A stretch of DNA of 64,000 nt. Origin: Acanthaster planci. Its lineage: Eukaryota; Echinodermata; Asteroidea; Valvatida; Acanthasteridae. The stretch lies in NCBI RefSeq assembly GCF_001949145.1, contig NW_019091357.1, positions 3,744,473 through 3,808,472 of the forward strand, in the 5' to 3' direction. Under the pieces are notes generated by a model. That model did no database searches. It saw nothing but the letters and a program-made list of their open reading frames with translations, and was not told the origin of the DNA. The position numbers were made by a program, and so were the translations under genes. Within the stretch, counting starts at the first letter, position 1, and the number at the start of each line of letters is the position of its first letter. Of this stretch, positions 1 to 13,474 are shown piece by piece.

Positions 1-3000
1 CCAAGATAATTCTCTAACTCTCCACAATATGGTCATGGAACTTGTACCAGTGGATAGAGCAACTTAATCTCTTTCAGATGACACGACTGTTGGCTCATTT
101 GGAAAATTGTGGGATTTTCTAACCTGAGATATATAGAGCCCACCCAACGTCCCAATGTGCACTACAGAAAAGGTGGGAAATGAGAAATAGCAATTTGACC
201 AAAACAAACTCTTGCCTTCTTTCCAAGATAATTCTCTAACCTGTCCCGATATGGTAATGAAACTTACATCAGTGGATAGAACAACATATTCTCTTTCAGA
301 TGACACCAGGACTAGCTCATTTGGACAATTTTGGGATTTTCTAACCTGAGATATATAGAGCCTACCCAAGGAAATGACGTGCAGCGTACAGGAAATGAGA
401 AATAGCAAGCTTTACCAAGTCAAACTTTTGCCTTCTTTTCAATGTAATTCTCTAACCTGTGAAGATATGGCCATAAAACGTATACCAGTGGATAGAGCAA
501 CATATTCTCTTTCAGATGACACCACAGTTGGTTCATTTGGACAATTGTGGGGTTTTCTAAGCTGAGATATATAGAGCCTGCCCAATCAAATAACGTGCAG
601 CGTACAGGAAATGATAAATAGCAAGCTTTACCAAGTCAAACTCTTGCCTAATTTCCAAGGTAATTCTCTAACACTCCACAATGCGGTCATGAAACCTGTA
701 CCAGTGGATAGAGCAACATAGTCTCTTTCAGATGACACGGCAGTTGGCTCATTTGGACAATTTTGGGATTTTCTAACCTGAGATATATAGAGCCTACCCA
801 AGGAAATGACGTGCAACGTACGGGAAATGATAAATAGCAAGCTTTACCAAGTCAAACTCTTGCCTTCTTTCCAAGATAATTCTCTAACCCTCCACAATAT
901 GGTCATGGAACTTTTACCAGTGGATAGAGCAACATATTCTCTTTCAGATGACACGACAGTTGGCTCATTTGGACAATTGTTGGGTTTTCTAAGCTGAGAT
1001 ATATAGAGCCTGCCCAATCAAATGACGTGCAGCGTACAGGAAATGATAAATAGCAAGCTTTACCAAGTAAACTTTTTCCTTCTTTTTAAGGTAATTCTCT
1101 AACCTGTAAAGATATGGCCATAAAACGTATACAAATGGATACAGCAACATATTCTCTTTCAGATGACACCACAGTTGGGTCATTTGGACAGTTGTGGGGT
1201 TTTCTAACCTGAAATATATAGAGCCTACCAAAGGAAATGACGTGCAGCGTACGGGAAATGATAAATAGCAAGCTTTACCAAGTCAAATTTTTGCCTTCTT
1301 TCCAGGATAATTCTGTAACTCTCCACAATATGGTCATGGAACTTGTACCAGTGGATAGAGCAACATAATCTCTTTCAGATGACACCACAGTTGGCTCATT
1401 TGGAAAATTGTGGGATTTTCTAACCTGAGATATATAGAGCCTACCCAACGTCCCAATGTGCACTACAGAAAAGGCGGGAAATGAGAAATAGCAAGTTTGA
1501 CCAAAACAAACTCTTGCCTTCTTTCCAAGATAATTCTCTAACCTGTCCCGATATGGTAATGAAACTTACAACAGTGGATAGAACAACATATTCTCTTTAA
1601 GATGACACCAGGACTAGCTCATTTGGACAATTTGGGGATTTCCTAACCTGAGATATATAGAGCCTACCCAAGGAAATGACGTGCAGCGTGCGGGAAATGA
1701 TAAATAGCAAGCTTTCCCAAGTCAAACTCTTGCCTTCTTCCCATGGTAAATCTCTAACCCTTCCAGATATGGTCATGAAACTTGTACCAGTGGTTAAACT
1801 AGTTATTCTCTTTGAGATGACACCAGGACTGGCTCATTTCGACAATTTTAGGACTTTCCAAGCTGAGATATATAAAGCTTATCCAAGGAAACAAAGTGCA
1901 GCGTACGGGAAATGATAAATAGCAAGCTTTACCAAGTCAAACTCTTGCCTTCTTTCCAAGATAATTCTCTAACCTGTCCANCTAACCTGTCCCGATATGG
2001 TAATGAAACTTACAACATTGGATAGAACAACATATTCTCTTTCAGATGAAACCAGGACTAGCTCATTTGGACAATTTGGGGATTTCCTAACCTGAGATAT
2101 ATAGAGCCTACCCAAGGAAATGACGTGCAGGGTACGGGAAATGATAAATAGCAAGCTTTCCCAAGTCAAACTCTTGCCTTCTTCCCATGGTAAATCTCTA
2201 ACCCTTCCAGATATGGTCCTGAAACTTGTACCAGTGGTTAAACTAGTTATTCTCTTTGAGATGACACCAGGACTGGCTCATTTCGACAATTTTAGGACTT
2301 TCCAAGCTGAGATATATAAAGCTTATCCAAGGAAACAAAGTGCAGCGTACGGGAAATGATAAATAGCAAGCCTTACCAAGTCAAACTCTTGCCTTCTTTC
2401 CAAGATAACTCTCTAACCTGTCCAGATATGGCCATGAAACGTATACCAGTGGATAAAGCAACATATTCTCTTTCAGATGATCACCAAGTGATAGAACAAC
2501 AAATTTACTTTTAGATGACACCAGGACTAGCTCATTTGGACAATTTTGGGATTTTCTAAGCTGAGATATATAGAGCCTACCCAACGACGAAACGTTCAGC
2601 GTACAGTACAGACAATGTGGGAAATGAGAAAAAGCAAGTTTGACCAATTCAAACTCTTGCCTTCCTTCTAAGATAATTCTCTAACCTGTCCAGATATGGT
2701 CATGAAACCTGTACCAGTGGATAGAACCACAAATTTTCTTTCAGATGACACCAAGAGTAGCCCATTTGGACAATTTTGAAATTTTCTAAGCTGAGATATA
2801 TAAGAGCCTACTCAAAGAAACGACTTGCAGCGTACGGAAAATGATAAATAGCAAGCTTTTCCAAGTCAAACTCTTGCCTTCTTTCCAAGATAATTCTCTA
2901 ACTTGTTCAGATATGGCCATGAAATTTGTACCACTGGATAGAGCTACGTATTCTCTTTCAGATAACACCAGGACTGGCTCATTTTGATAATTTGGGGATT

Positions 3001-3545
3001 TTCTAAGCTGAGATATATAGAGCCTACCCAAGGAAACTACGTGCAGCGTACGGAAACTGAGAAATAGCGAGCTTGACCAAGTCAAACTCTCGTCTTCTTT
3101 CCAAGAAAATTCTCTAACCTGTCAAGATGTGGTCTTGAAGCTTAAACCCATGGATGGAAAAACATATTCTCTTTCGGATGATGTCACGATTGGCTCATTT
3201 GGACAATTTTTTGATTTTTTAAACTAAGACATATTGAGCCTACCCAACGAACAACTTGCCGCGTACAGTACAGACAATGCAGAAAATGAGAAAATAGGAA
3301 GCGTGACCAAGTCAAATTTTTGCCTTCTTTGAAAAATAATTCTCCAACCTGTCAAGATATTGCCATTAAACTTGTACCAGTGGATAGAGCACTATGTTCT
3401 CTTTCAGCTGCCACGAGGATTAGCTCATTTGAACATAAATAGGAAGAGTGACCGACTCAACCTCTTGCCTTCTTTCGAAGATAAGTTTAACTGTCAAAAT
3501 ATGGTCATTAAACTTGTTCCAGTGGATAGAGTCGTGTACCAGTAA
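1..3545. repeat. Tandem satellite, young copies (about 216-222 bp monomer)
   Basis: The whole stretch consists of head-to-tail monomers. The marker ACGTGCAGCGTAC recurs near 376, 593, 808, 1024 and 1240, a spacing of about 216. Other repeated landmarks are CCAGTGGATAGAGCAACATA and GAGATATATAGAGCC. Monomers are similar but not identical, and a higher-order pattern is visible: 1-360 is nearly repeated at an offset of 1301 bp (six monomers), and 1541-1980 is nearly repeated at an offset of 444 bp (two monomers). Short open frames of 60-115 codons occur on both strands simply because the monomer has few stops. They are interrupted at the same place in most units and show no start, splice or domain signal, so I treat the array as non-coding. 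It continues off the left edge of the window. Confidence 0.93.
1981..1981. other. Single ambiguous base at a probable assembly join inside the satellite
   Basis: One N separates two stretches of satellite. CTAACCTGTCC is present on both sides, and the sequence 444 bp upstream is almost the same as that downstream. This is what a collapsed or forced join between repeat copies looks like, so the copy number here is not reliable. Confidence 0.75.
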
Positions 3546-4089
3546 TCAATCAAGAGGGCAGTAACAGTGGAGGCCAAAGGTCATTAATATTTACACAAAG
3601 GATTCAAAGTGACAAGGACTGAGATATTAATGCAATGAAAACACAAACACAGATACATGTACTGTGAAACGCAAAGATGGTAGATTATTTTAATACATAT
3701 TATTTCTGAAATAAAAAAATGGTTATTCGCTTTTGCACTCTGCGTAGCCTCCACCATAATCAGTTCATAATTTTTGTCAATATTAGGCATATTTTCATTA
3801 ATTTCCTTTGGAATAATACTCCCCTCTATACGTCCCATAAAGTTCACACCCTTGAGGCAAAAAAGGCTGGATTTATTTCACAAAATCGGCTAAATGGGAA
3901 TACAACTAGCACGAAAAAGGCCAGTCACAGCAAGGGAATGACCAAATGATGCCCGATGCTTGTCAACGCACGGCGGGTCAATAAAATGGGCTGGCTCCGC
4001 ATGTTTGCGGTACTACAAAGGACCGTCACCTCTGGTAGCCGCTTTGTACGGCGCTGTGGTTGCCATCCGACTTGTTCAGCTACCGAGAT
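3546..4089. other. Non-satellite spacer between array segments
   Basis: The 216-bp satellite stops near 3545 and this AT-rich stretch shows no repeat unit. Only short chance open frames are present. I see no gene or RNA signal. Confidence 0.6.
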
Positions 4090-4790
4090 GATATATCCTA
4101 GAAAGTCGACTTATTAAGCGTATTTAGTAGATTTAACGAGATAAATGATGTAGTTAAGTCCATTTCATAATTATAGTAAGTCGACATCGCTAGATATTCT
4201 ATGACATCAAGCCTGCTTCTGGAGTGGAGGCAAGAAAATACGCTGCAGGTCACGTTCACTTATGAGTAGTCAGTTCATGCCTGGATTTTGTACAGTTGAT
4301 GACAAGAATTATCTCGCCAAGTCGACAGGGGCCTACTGGAATGATGAAGTCAACTTACAGCATAATTTGTATCGCCAAGTCCACACAGCGAATTTTAGAA
4401 GCAGACTCATTGACAAAGATTGTGTTTTCAAGTCGAGCTAGCAGAATTAGGAAGTTGGATTGACTACATAAATTTTCTTGCCAATTCGTCTTCCCACAAT
4501 TGTAAAGTCGACTCAACAACGTAAATTATCTCGACGAGTTGACATCGCAAAATTCCCAAAGCAGACTTGATGACATAAGTTATCTCGCCAAGTCGTCTCA
4601 CCAAATAAGGGAGTCGACTTAACTACATACAAAATCTCGCCAAGTTGACATAGGGAATTCCGAAAGTAGACTTAATGTCATGAAGTATATCGCAAGGTCA
4701 TCTTACTGGAATTAGGAAGTCGACTTGACTACATACTTTATCTCATTAAATTGACTAAATAAGTTTTAGCTGTCTACTTTCACGCGCTAC
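4090..4790. repeat. Degenerate tandem repeat of about 56 bp
   Basis: The motif TCTCGCCAAGTCGAC and variants recur near 4312, 4370, 4430, 4484, 4531, 4585, 4643, 4690 and 4742. Between them sit variants of GACTTGACTACATA. Spacing is about 47-58 bp and copies are about 60-80 percent alike by eye. This repeat is unrelated to the 216-bp satellite on either side and appears to be inserted within the array or to have grown at its interruption. Confidence 0.75.
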
Positions 4791-4979
4791 GAAGACTTCT
4801 TGAAGTGAAATCCAAATTTTTGCTGCCTGAAAATTGCGGTTTTTTGAAAATGCTTTTGGCAAAGTCCAAAATCACGAAACTCTTCTTGCAGAATAAGAGA
4901 AAATGGTGTTGTCCACTTTTGACGCTCCATAGCCTATCATACAAACGTGGAAGACTTAAACGTTTGGCTTTTCTATATC

Positions 4980-7900
4980 CTGGGATATAAAGAGCCTACA
5001 CCGACTACCACAGACTGCAGCGTACACTACAGGCAAAGGGGAAAAGGTTAAAATAGGAAGTGTTATCAATTCAAACTCTTGCCTTCTTTCTGGGATAATT
5101 CAATAACCCGTCAACATATGGTGGTGGAATCTGTGCCAGAGGATAAAGAAACATATTCCCTCTCAGATGACACCACGGTTGGCTCATTTGGACATTTTTC
5201 AGATTTCTAAGCTTGGATGTGTTGAAAAAACATGACTCCCCAAACCCTTCTAACATACAGACAAGGGGGAACATGCGAAAATAGGAAGCTTTACTGACCA
5301 ACCACTCTTGCATTCTTCGCTTTTAATTTCCAACCTGTCTAAATATTGCAATAATACTTATTCGTTAGTAATTCTTTAAACCTACATCAGTAGAAAGAAG
5401 ATTATATGCCCCTTCCTATGCCATTGTTGCGTGGAAATAGGTCATGTAAAGTTTGGACAAAAGAAGTGCACCAAAATACGAATCACATGGGTAACAACTC
5501 TCGACTTCTTCCACAGATATTTTCCTAACTACAGCACGTATGGATATCAACCTTACGTTAATGGACAGAGGGACACGTGCCCTGTCATATGCCACCGTGA
5601 TTGCTAGATTTGCACAATATTCTGACCTCATATGCTGTGTTATAGAGAGCCATCCTTGCTCGTCAATAGGCCTGTAAGGTGTGGACAATGGAATTGCACC
5701 TAAATACGAAGCAAGTAGGGCAATATCTCTCTGCATTTTCCATGGATATGTCCCTAACTACATCAAATAGGTATAAGAAACTTAAGTCAGCGGACAAAGA
5801 AACGTATTCCATTTCCTCCAATGCCGTCACGATTGCCAGATTTAGGCAGTATTCTGATTTTTATGCTGGGATATAGGCAGTTATCCTTGCGCGTAAACAT
5901 GGCTTGTAAGGGGTGGAGAAAAGGAACTGCACCGAAACACGAAGCAGCAGGGCAACAACTCCCTTGGTGGATATATCCATTACTACAGAAAAATGTAAAT
6001 TTGAAAGTTACATCACTGGACAGAGGAACGTGTGTTTTTTTTTCTGTTGAGACCACAATTTCCAGATTGGACCAATCTTTGCTGAGATATTGGGAGCCAT
6101 CCTTCTGCGTTAATAGGCCCTGTAAAGTGGGGACGAAAATAATTCGACCGGAATACGAAGCGGAGTTGCAACAGTTAGCGACTTTTTTTGGAGATATTCC
6201 TAACTACAGCAAATACGAATATGAAACTTACATCAATGGACAGAAGAACATATGCCCCGATCGATGCCATCAAAATTGCCACATTTGAACGACATTCTGA
6301 CTCTCTGGGCTGGATATAGGCGGACGTCCTTGCACGGTAAAAATCCCTATAAAGTGTGGACAAATGAAGAGAACCAAAATACGAAGCAGTAGAGCAACAA
6401 TTTTCAACTTTTCCCGGGGCCATTTCCCTACTTACAGAGAACAAATATATGAAACGTACATCAACGAGGAGAGGAACATGTGCTCTCCGTCGCCACAACC
6501 GTTGCCAAAATTGAACGTTCTATACTAGGATAGAGGGAACAATCCTTTCGTGTTAACCGGCCCTTTAGGAACAAAAAATTTCACCAGTTTTCAAAGCAGC
6601 ACGGCATAGCTCCCGACTTTTTCTGCAAATACATGTATTTTATTAACTACAGCAAATATATATGAAACTTACATCGATGGCCAGAGAAACATGTGGTCTT
6701 GACGATGCTTCAACGATTGCCAAATTTAACAATAGCGTGACTCTTTATTCTGGGATACAGGCAACCATCCTTGCGCGGGGAGAGGACCAGTAACCTGTGG
6801 ACAAAGGGAGACTTGCAAAAACAGGAGCAAGTAGTAGGACAAGAAGTCATGTATTCTTTGAAAATTACTTCCCCTAATGCAGCAAGTATTGATATGGAAC
6901 TTACATAAATGGGTAGAGGAACACATGTACTCTCAGATGCCAACATGACGGCCAGATTTGTACAATTTTCCGACCGTATACGCCCAGATATATGGAGCCA
7001 CTTTTCTGTAGGAAGCGGACCGATAAAATGTTGACAAAGGAAAAACTGTTAAAAAAAAGCGACAAGTACAGATACTCTTGCCTTATCTTTAGATAACTAG
7101 AGCAAATATGGATATGAAACTTTCATCAATGGGCAGATGAACATGTGCTCTTTCTCGGGACACCAAGATTGCCAGATTTCAACAAAAAAGACATTGTGCG
7201 GGAAGAGGACCGGTAACCTGTGCTGAAAGGGAGAATTGCAAAATAAGAACAAGTAGTAGGACTCGTGTCTTGTTCGAAAGATATTTCCCTAGCTAAAGCA
7301 AGTCTGGATATGAAACTTATATAAATAGATAGAGGAGTGTGCGCCCTCTCAAACGCTTACAAGATTGCCAGATTTGCAAACTTTTAGACCTTTTATTCTC
7401 AAATATATAGAGCCATCTTTTAGCAGGGAAAGATCGGGAGAAATAAACAGAAATAGGAGGCAGAACTTTTTCCTTCTCTTACAGATATTTCCCTAACCAC
7501 AGCGAATATAAAGATGAAACTTATATTAGTGGATAGATTAACATGTGTTTTCTTAAATTTCATCATGCAGGTTAGATTTAGACAATTTCCAGAGCATCAA
7601 TGCTCGAATACACAGAGCAATCGTTGCACGGGGAGAGGACCCAAAAAGAGTGGGAAAAGGGACAACTGCACAAAAAGACCGAAGGAAGGACAAGAACTCT
7701 TGCCTTCTTTCACAGATATTTCCCCAACTACAGCAAATATGGCTACGAACCTTAAATTAATGGACAGAGAAAAATATGCACTTTCCGATGTCAACTCAAT
7801 GCCAGATTTGAACAATTCTCTGACTTTTTATCCTTGCGCGGTAACATGGGGACAAAAGGAAAATTGCAGAAAAATAGCACTCAATAGGACAAGAACTCTT

Positions 7901-9190
7901 GCCTTCTTTGGAAGATATTACCCTAACCACAGCAAATACGGAAATGAAACTTAAATCAATGGATAGATTAACGGGTGCCCTTTCAGAGGGCATCGCAAAT
8001 ACCAGATTTGGACAGTATTCACGACTTCTATGCATGAATATATGAAACCATCTTTGCGAGGGAAGAGGACCGCCAACCTGTTGACAGGGAGAATTGCAGA
8101 AAAGTAGCAAGCAATAGGTCAAGAGTTCTTGCCGTCGTTTGCAGATATTATCCTAACTACAGTGAATTTTGCAGATGAAACACACAAAAATTGATAGATA
8201 AAGGTGAACCCTCTCAGATGACATTTGGTCGCCAGATTTACGCAATTTTCATATTGTTTTGTGCTCGAATAGAAGGAGCCATCCTTTGGTTGGAAGAGAC
8301 CGAGTAAGGTGAGACAGAAGCATATACACAGATGTTTTACAAGGATGGACAGCAGCTCTGGTGTTCTTTCTTGGGTATTTCCCTAACTACAATTAATATA
8401 GAGGTGAAACTTACATCTGTGGATAGAGAAACCTGGTGCTCTTTCAGATGACACTACGACTGCTGGACAATATTGAGAGGTTTTATGTTCGAATACAGGA
8501 AGGCTTCGTCGTGCTATAAGGTGCGAACAAAAGCTGCATTACACTGAAATACTAAGCACGTTAATATTTCCCTGTTGTGCGTGCACGGGGAATGCAAAAA
8601 TTGCAAGCATGAGTGACCAGAGCTTTGACTTTTTAAGGGTATCTCTCCTTTCAAATGTCAAAGTGAAACTTGTACCTGTAATTAGAAACATGTATCAATA
8701 TATAAACATGTACCTTTTCCGATGACATGAAGGTTTGCACCTTTTCAAGACTTTTGAAGCTCAGATAGAGAAACTAAACTTTGGTAAAGAGAAAATCACA
8801 CTGTGAAACGTGCAAATACATCGGGAAGTGCAAAAATAGAAAGCACGACTGACCACATCTTTAAATCTTATTCGAAGAACCTCCTCTCCAACCTTTAAAA
8901 TATGGAAATGAAAGACTGTACCCGTGGATAGAAGAATCATGTGTTCTATTGGAAGACACCAAGATGGGCTGACTTGGAACATTTTCAGAATGTTTAGGCT
9001 CAGAAATAGACACCCAATAGAAAACAAACCATACGTAAAGTGCCATTACATCGGGAAAGGCAAAAATAGGAGGAGTGAATCACCAAACCATAAATTTTCC
9101 TTCGATTTTATTTCTCTAACGTCTTGAAATATAGGTGGAACATGTACCATTTAACGGAGAAACAAGCGCCCTTTAGGTTGTCATCACCAT
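4980..9190. repeat. Tandem satellite, old diverged copies
   Basis: The same monomer resumes after the interruption in more and more diverged form. The landmark GATTGCCAGATTT or close variants recurs near 5604, 5832, 6057, 6282, 6713, 6949, 7169, 7363, 7800, 8000 and 8231, about every 200-230 bp. CTCTTGCCTTCTTT and a GATATATAGAGCC-like box recur with it. Copies near 8600-9170 are barely recognisable and a last remnant may sit at about 10540-10760. Open frames such as 5821-6288 and 7514-7954 run through several monomers, but they have no recognisable domain and are probably incidental. Confidence 0.85.
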
Positions 9191-12100
9191 ATACTTACTT
9201 TTTATTTTCTCCGACTCCATTGAGAACTGTTCAAAAGCCTTCTTTTAGGTAATTCATTTTATTTTTTCTTTGGCGGAAAATGCAACTTTTCCCTCTAAAG
9301 CCAAACGCTTCAGACTCCCTTACCATTGATTAGAATCAATTAGAAGGTCTAGGGCAACGGAAATTTTGAGCAAAGATTGCTGTCAGAACTCTTCCCCATT
9401 TATTTTACATGAGAATCTTTCTTAAGTACATTTCTTAAATCTTTTGCTTTACATTTTCAGTTGATAGGTAAGACATAAAATAGATGTGTACTCACCACCT
9501 AGTCGGACGAAAGCTGATTCTAGAAGGGGAATACAACATCTCGAAGATTTAACTCTTCATATCCCCATCGCAATGGATAAAGAACACGAAAATCTCTGGA
9601 AATAATTATTCCATTGTGTTCAGAATTATGTAAATTCTTGGCACCATTTGTCACTTTCGGATACATCTGAATAAAACCGGTAAAAAAGGCAGAAAGAAGG
9701 CCATCCGTGAATACTTCAAGTTACCAAACAGTACCAACAACGTCTAACACAGAAAACTCAGAACTTTCCTCCCGTTTTGAATGAAAATCTCCAAATGCAA
9801 GTTTTAAAAGAAAAGGCTGTGCCAAGCATATTCTTAACATTGTTGGATAGTTATTTTCGAAAATGTTGCTGTTCCAAACTGACTTTGCCAGAGGTTCCTT
9901 TTTGACGAGTAGTATCAGTAGGTGTAGCTTGCTCAACACAAAGTGGAAGAAATCCTTAAACTAAACAGTGCCTGCAACATGTTTGGTTGGTTGGAGCAGC
10001 CGCTCGACCCTCCTCGAACATGGGTATTCCAGCCAAACTGCTAGGATCGCTAAGTGCCGTGGATCATCCTCCACCCACTCTAGGGATTGCAGAGTTGGGC
10101 GGCCATTCGGATAGAACCTGACTCTGCCTTGCTGAAAAGTGCCACCTTTTAGCTGACTGTGCAGAAGTTGGCAGACATGACCACAACACCTGAGCCATCC
10201 GATCGTAGGGATGATGTGCATGCTAGCTTACCTGTATGGAGGAAGCACCTCGGCGTGGCAACACTTAGACTTGCTGTGTAGCGTACAAAGCACAGGAGTG
10301 GCACGTGAACAATGCATAGGAATTGCAGATATGCCGGAATGTGCAGGCTGGGTGTGTCAAGGCAAACACACCAACGAGGGCTGCGTTCTAGTGAAATTTC
10401 TGCAACACACTTTCTGTATCTCTACATGGTGCTTCAGGTGATTTGCAAAATAATGTCTCTCTATAAAGAACAGCCCAAGTGGTACTGGTAATAATTGCCG
10501 TGAGGGTGTCTGTTGGAAAACATTACCGTCCGCTACAGAAACCCAGGCTTTGTTCTGTTCTTTCTTTCCCAGATATTTCCGTGATAACAAAAAATCTGGA
10601 CATAAAGCTCGCTGTTTGGAGAAATCAATAAGTGCCTTGCCAAGACACCGCAATTGCAGATTTGGATAAGTTCACAACTTCTGTACTTGCGTTTCGAAAT
10701 CCAACCTTAAGCATAGTCTCAGTAAAGTGTGGATATATGGAGAACTGAAAATAGGAACCAGTGTGACAATGCTTTCCTTTTCACGCTCCGTGTGGCACTT
10801 GAATCAAAATGTCCAAAAACAGTTTGTTTTGCTTCTTCCATCTCGAGAGCCCAAAAAGTGAATCACGAATGAAACCACTACCCACAATAGATCCTGCTCC
10901 ATCAGTATTGCTGTTAGTTTCGACGACGGATTTCTTCAGTTTCAACAAGCATTTATTTTATCCTCTAATTGCGACGCACTGGGATCGTTAAAAGAGAGTC
11001 GTAAAACGAAAGAGAGGATTCGAACCTAGCACGGAGGATTTCAAGTCGGACTAACTCCCGACCAATCTGGCTGCTAAACTCCAGTGAATTAAAATCGTTA
11101 TACATTATTATATAACCGCTCCTACAGCCATAGACGGAATTATGAATAATGCACACGCACAGAGGGCGCCCTCTTTCAAAACTGCTGGATCTTGCTTTAG
11201 GAAAAAAATACGTGCCCTGAACATCTTTGCAGGATTTGCTTTTTTTTTTAAGCTTCTGGTTAGCATCAAGGTTGGCATTCTAGGCTACCCCCTAGTGGTG
11301 AGACGGGCCGGAGGGGTAGGTACATCTTCCAGTGATAGAAGATAAGGCACCAATTATGCCCCCCCCCAGTCGGAGACCCGATGTGCAAGCAAAATAATAT
11401 TTATTTTAATTCTTCATTCACGGCGTTCATCTCAGCTCTTTATCACTGGAGCATTTCACATCAAAACACCCCCATGCGATGAAAAGACAAGGGCATTTCA
11501 GCCAAATATGTAGCCATTGCAAAAAGTAACAAATAGAGGTAAAAGGCGACATGATAAACAACATTCCCATCAGCATAACTACAAGTATTGTGGAACTGCA
11601 GCATGTATTGATACATGGGAATGAACACTGCATTATGTGTAGAAAGCTTACTCTGAATTTGTAAGTAATCATGGAAATCAAAGTTCGTCATGCCCCGACG
11701 ATGCAAAGTACACATTGCCGGCAAGTAGGCTGTTCGAACAGCACGTATGTCACCAAGGTGGCCTACAATGCACATCCAGTACAGCGTTAATGCGACGTGA
11801 CATATCTTGTTTGTGGCTAATGTATTCAACACAGCAAACTATTGTAAAATAGTCCAACAAATATTAAAAAATCACTCCTAAAATTATTTTAAAAACCTAT
11901 CCTCCCATAGTATAAGATTAACCAATATGCTCTGTGGTGATCAGCGGTCACGATGGTATCAGTCCAGTGATGGTACACGACCAAAAAAAGTACTAAGAGC
12001 GATGAGCTTGGAGTAAACTTTCTAAGCTGAATGTTTCCCAAAGACCGCAAAGTGGAAAGTTCTCATACAGCTGCACAACGCTCACGTTGTCGTTTTAACG

Positions 12101-13474
12101 TTTTCAGCCTTACGTGACATGCCCCCTTGATTTTATTTGCAGTTATCTTTGTAAAAGTCGTCAAACAAGAAACAAGAAATTGCACAAGGAATAAGACAAC
12201 TACCACGACCTCCGCCACCACATAATGACTACAACAAAATTATACTCTGTTGCAAAAGTCATTAGGCAAGCTTGTACAATAGCTCAATCTACAATCAAAG
12301 TAAGTCGCCCTGCAGTGATTAGCCCTGGCATCTTTACCTATAAGAAAAGTTCACTTACGAAATGTACACTGACAGGGTACTAGACAAGATGACAAACGCC
12401 TGGATTCTTAGTGCATAACAATTGGCCTCTTCCTGTAGTTTTTCTGCATACTCACAGACTTTCTGTTTGATCTAGTCTAGGATTTAGCCAGAAAAAAAAA
12501 TTGACGATCCCGTTAACAGCCGTAAACCACTGCTGATATCGCTTTTCTGTTATAACCAAATGCAGAAAAAATGAAACCTCCACAGGACACACTGTGTTTA
12601 AGGTTAAGGCAATATGCCCTGACATAAATTGCAACAATTTGGACTTTTCAATATCCCCCTCATAATTTTTTGACTGCTCCTGAAGTTAGATTTGAGGTAA
12701 GGAAACTGCCCCCCAAAAGATGCTCTTGAAAATATGAAATGACCGCTCTCGTAAATAAGAGAGAGATTACACAAGGGGGCTCTTGTAAGGGGTCAATTAC
12801 ACTGGGTTTTATTTGGCATCGGTTTACACAACGGTGCTTGTAACACACTAGTAAACCTGCGTGCGTAAACCTATGTACATACACAAATTAAAGCATAAGT
12901 TTTAAAGAACGCAAAGGCTGACTACGCCCCAAGTGTAAAAATGAAGCGTTTGTTTGTGCCCATGAATTTGCTTGTACTGCGGTAGGGGACGTGCATTTTG
13001 AAAGGTTACTGGTCCCCAAATGCATTTTTTTTTTGTGCTTCAACTTGCATTAAAAAATCACGCAGCTTAATTTCATCAACATTGACCTAATGCTAGTGTT
13101 TTGTTTTGTTTTGTTTTTTTGTCTAAGCTAGATTAGAAATAAGGTGTGTGATATCCTACGTTGGTATATTCACTTCACAACGCACAAGTTATTTAGCGGG
13201 GGGGCTGCGGCTTGTACCCATATCATATGCATCTTTTCATGACAAGATACGCATTTGGACTACTTGGTAGAAATTGACTTGTGTACTTTGTTCATTCTAA
13301 TCTTGCTTTCATAAGTGTTTGCTCTGGAGTGCACCCGTATCTGAGCTTGTACTTCATCACTGTTTATCATTTTAGACATATGCAATATTTGTAGTAGTTA
13401 TTCCTGGTCGTCACATGACACTGTCACGGGTGCGGATGAGCTGAAGCTCAGCGGTGTCAGACGTATACATCAAC
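9190..13474. other. Intergenic region upstream of the SLC15-type gene
   Basis: No recognisable protein-coding exon is seen here. It contains a possible final satellite remnant (about 10540-10760), a small tRNA-derived insertion (10991-11093) and AT-rich sequence. No TATA box or other clear promoter element for the downstream gene could be identified. The first start codon of that gene is preceded by an in-frame stop at 13442. Confidence 0.6.
10991..11093 (-). mobile_element. Small tRNA-derived retroposon (SINE-like) with target-site duplication
   Basis: On the minus strand the sequence carries an RNA polymerase III B-box match, GGTTCGAATCC (11016-11026), and an A-box-like TAGCAGCCAGATTGG (11062-11076) at tRNA-like spacing. 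The anticodon-region sequence CTTGAAATCC resembles that of tRNA-Ser(UGA), but the stems do not pair well, so it is not a functional tRNA. The insert is bounded on both sides by the 7-bp direct repeat ATCGTTA (10984-10990 and 11094-11100) and has a T-rich end. A decayed tRNA pseudogene inserted by retroposition is the alternative. Confidence 0.55.

Noticed and set aside
64-3085. Repeated open frames of about 60-115 codons on both strands of the satellite, reading similar peptides in each unit
   Set aside because: The similarity follows from the DNA repeat. Stops recur at the same point in most units, both strands are equally open, and no start, splice or domain pattern supports a protein.
9961-10221. 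Minus-strand frame with GWLRCCGHVCQLL and DDPRHLAILAVWLEY, somewhat like the tail of some reverse transcriptases
   Set aside because: The resemblance is limited to a few residues and no upstream RT motif was found. It is too weak to annotate.
11001-11085. A functional tRNA-Ser(UGA) gene on the minus strand
   Set aside because: The B box and anticodon-loop sequence fit, but the anticodon and T stems do not pair and the piece is flanked by a target duplication, so it is treated as a retroposon or pseudogene.
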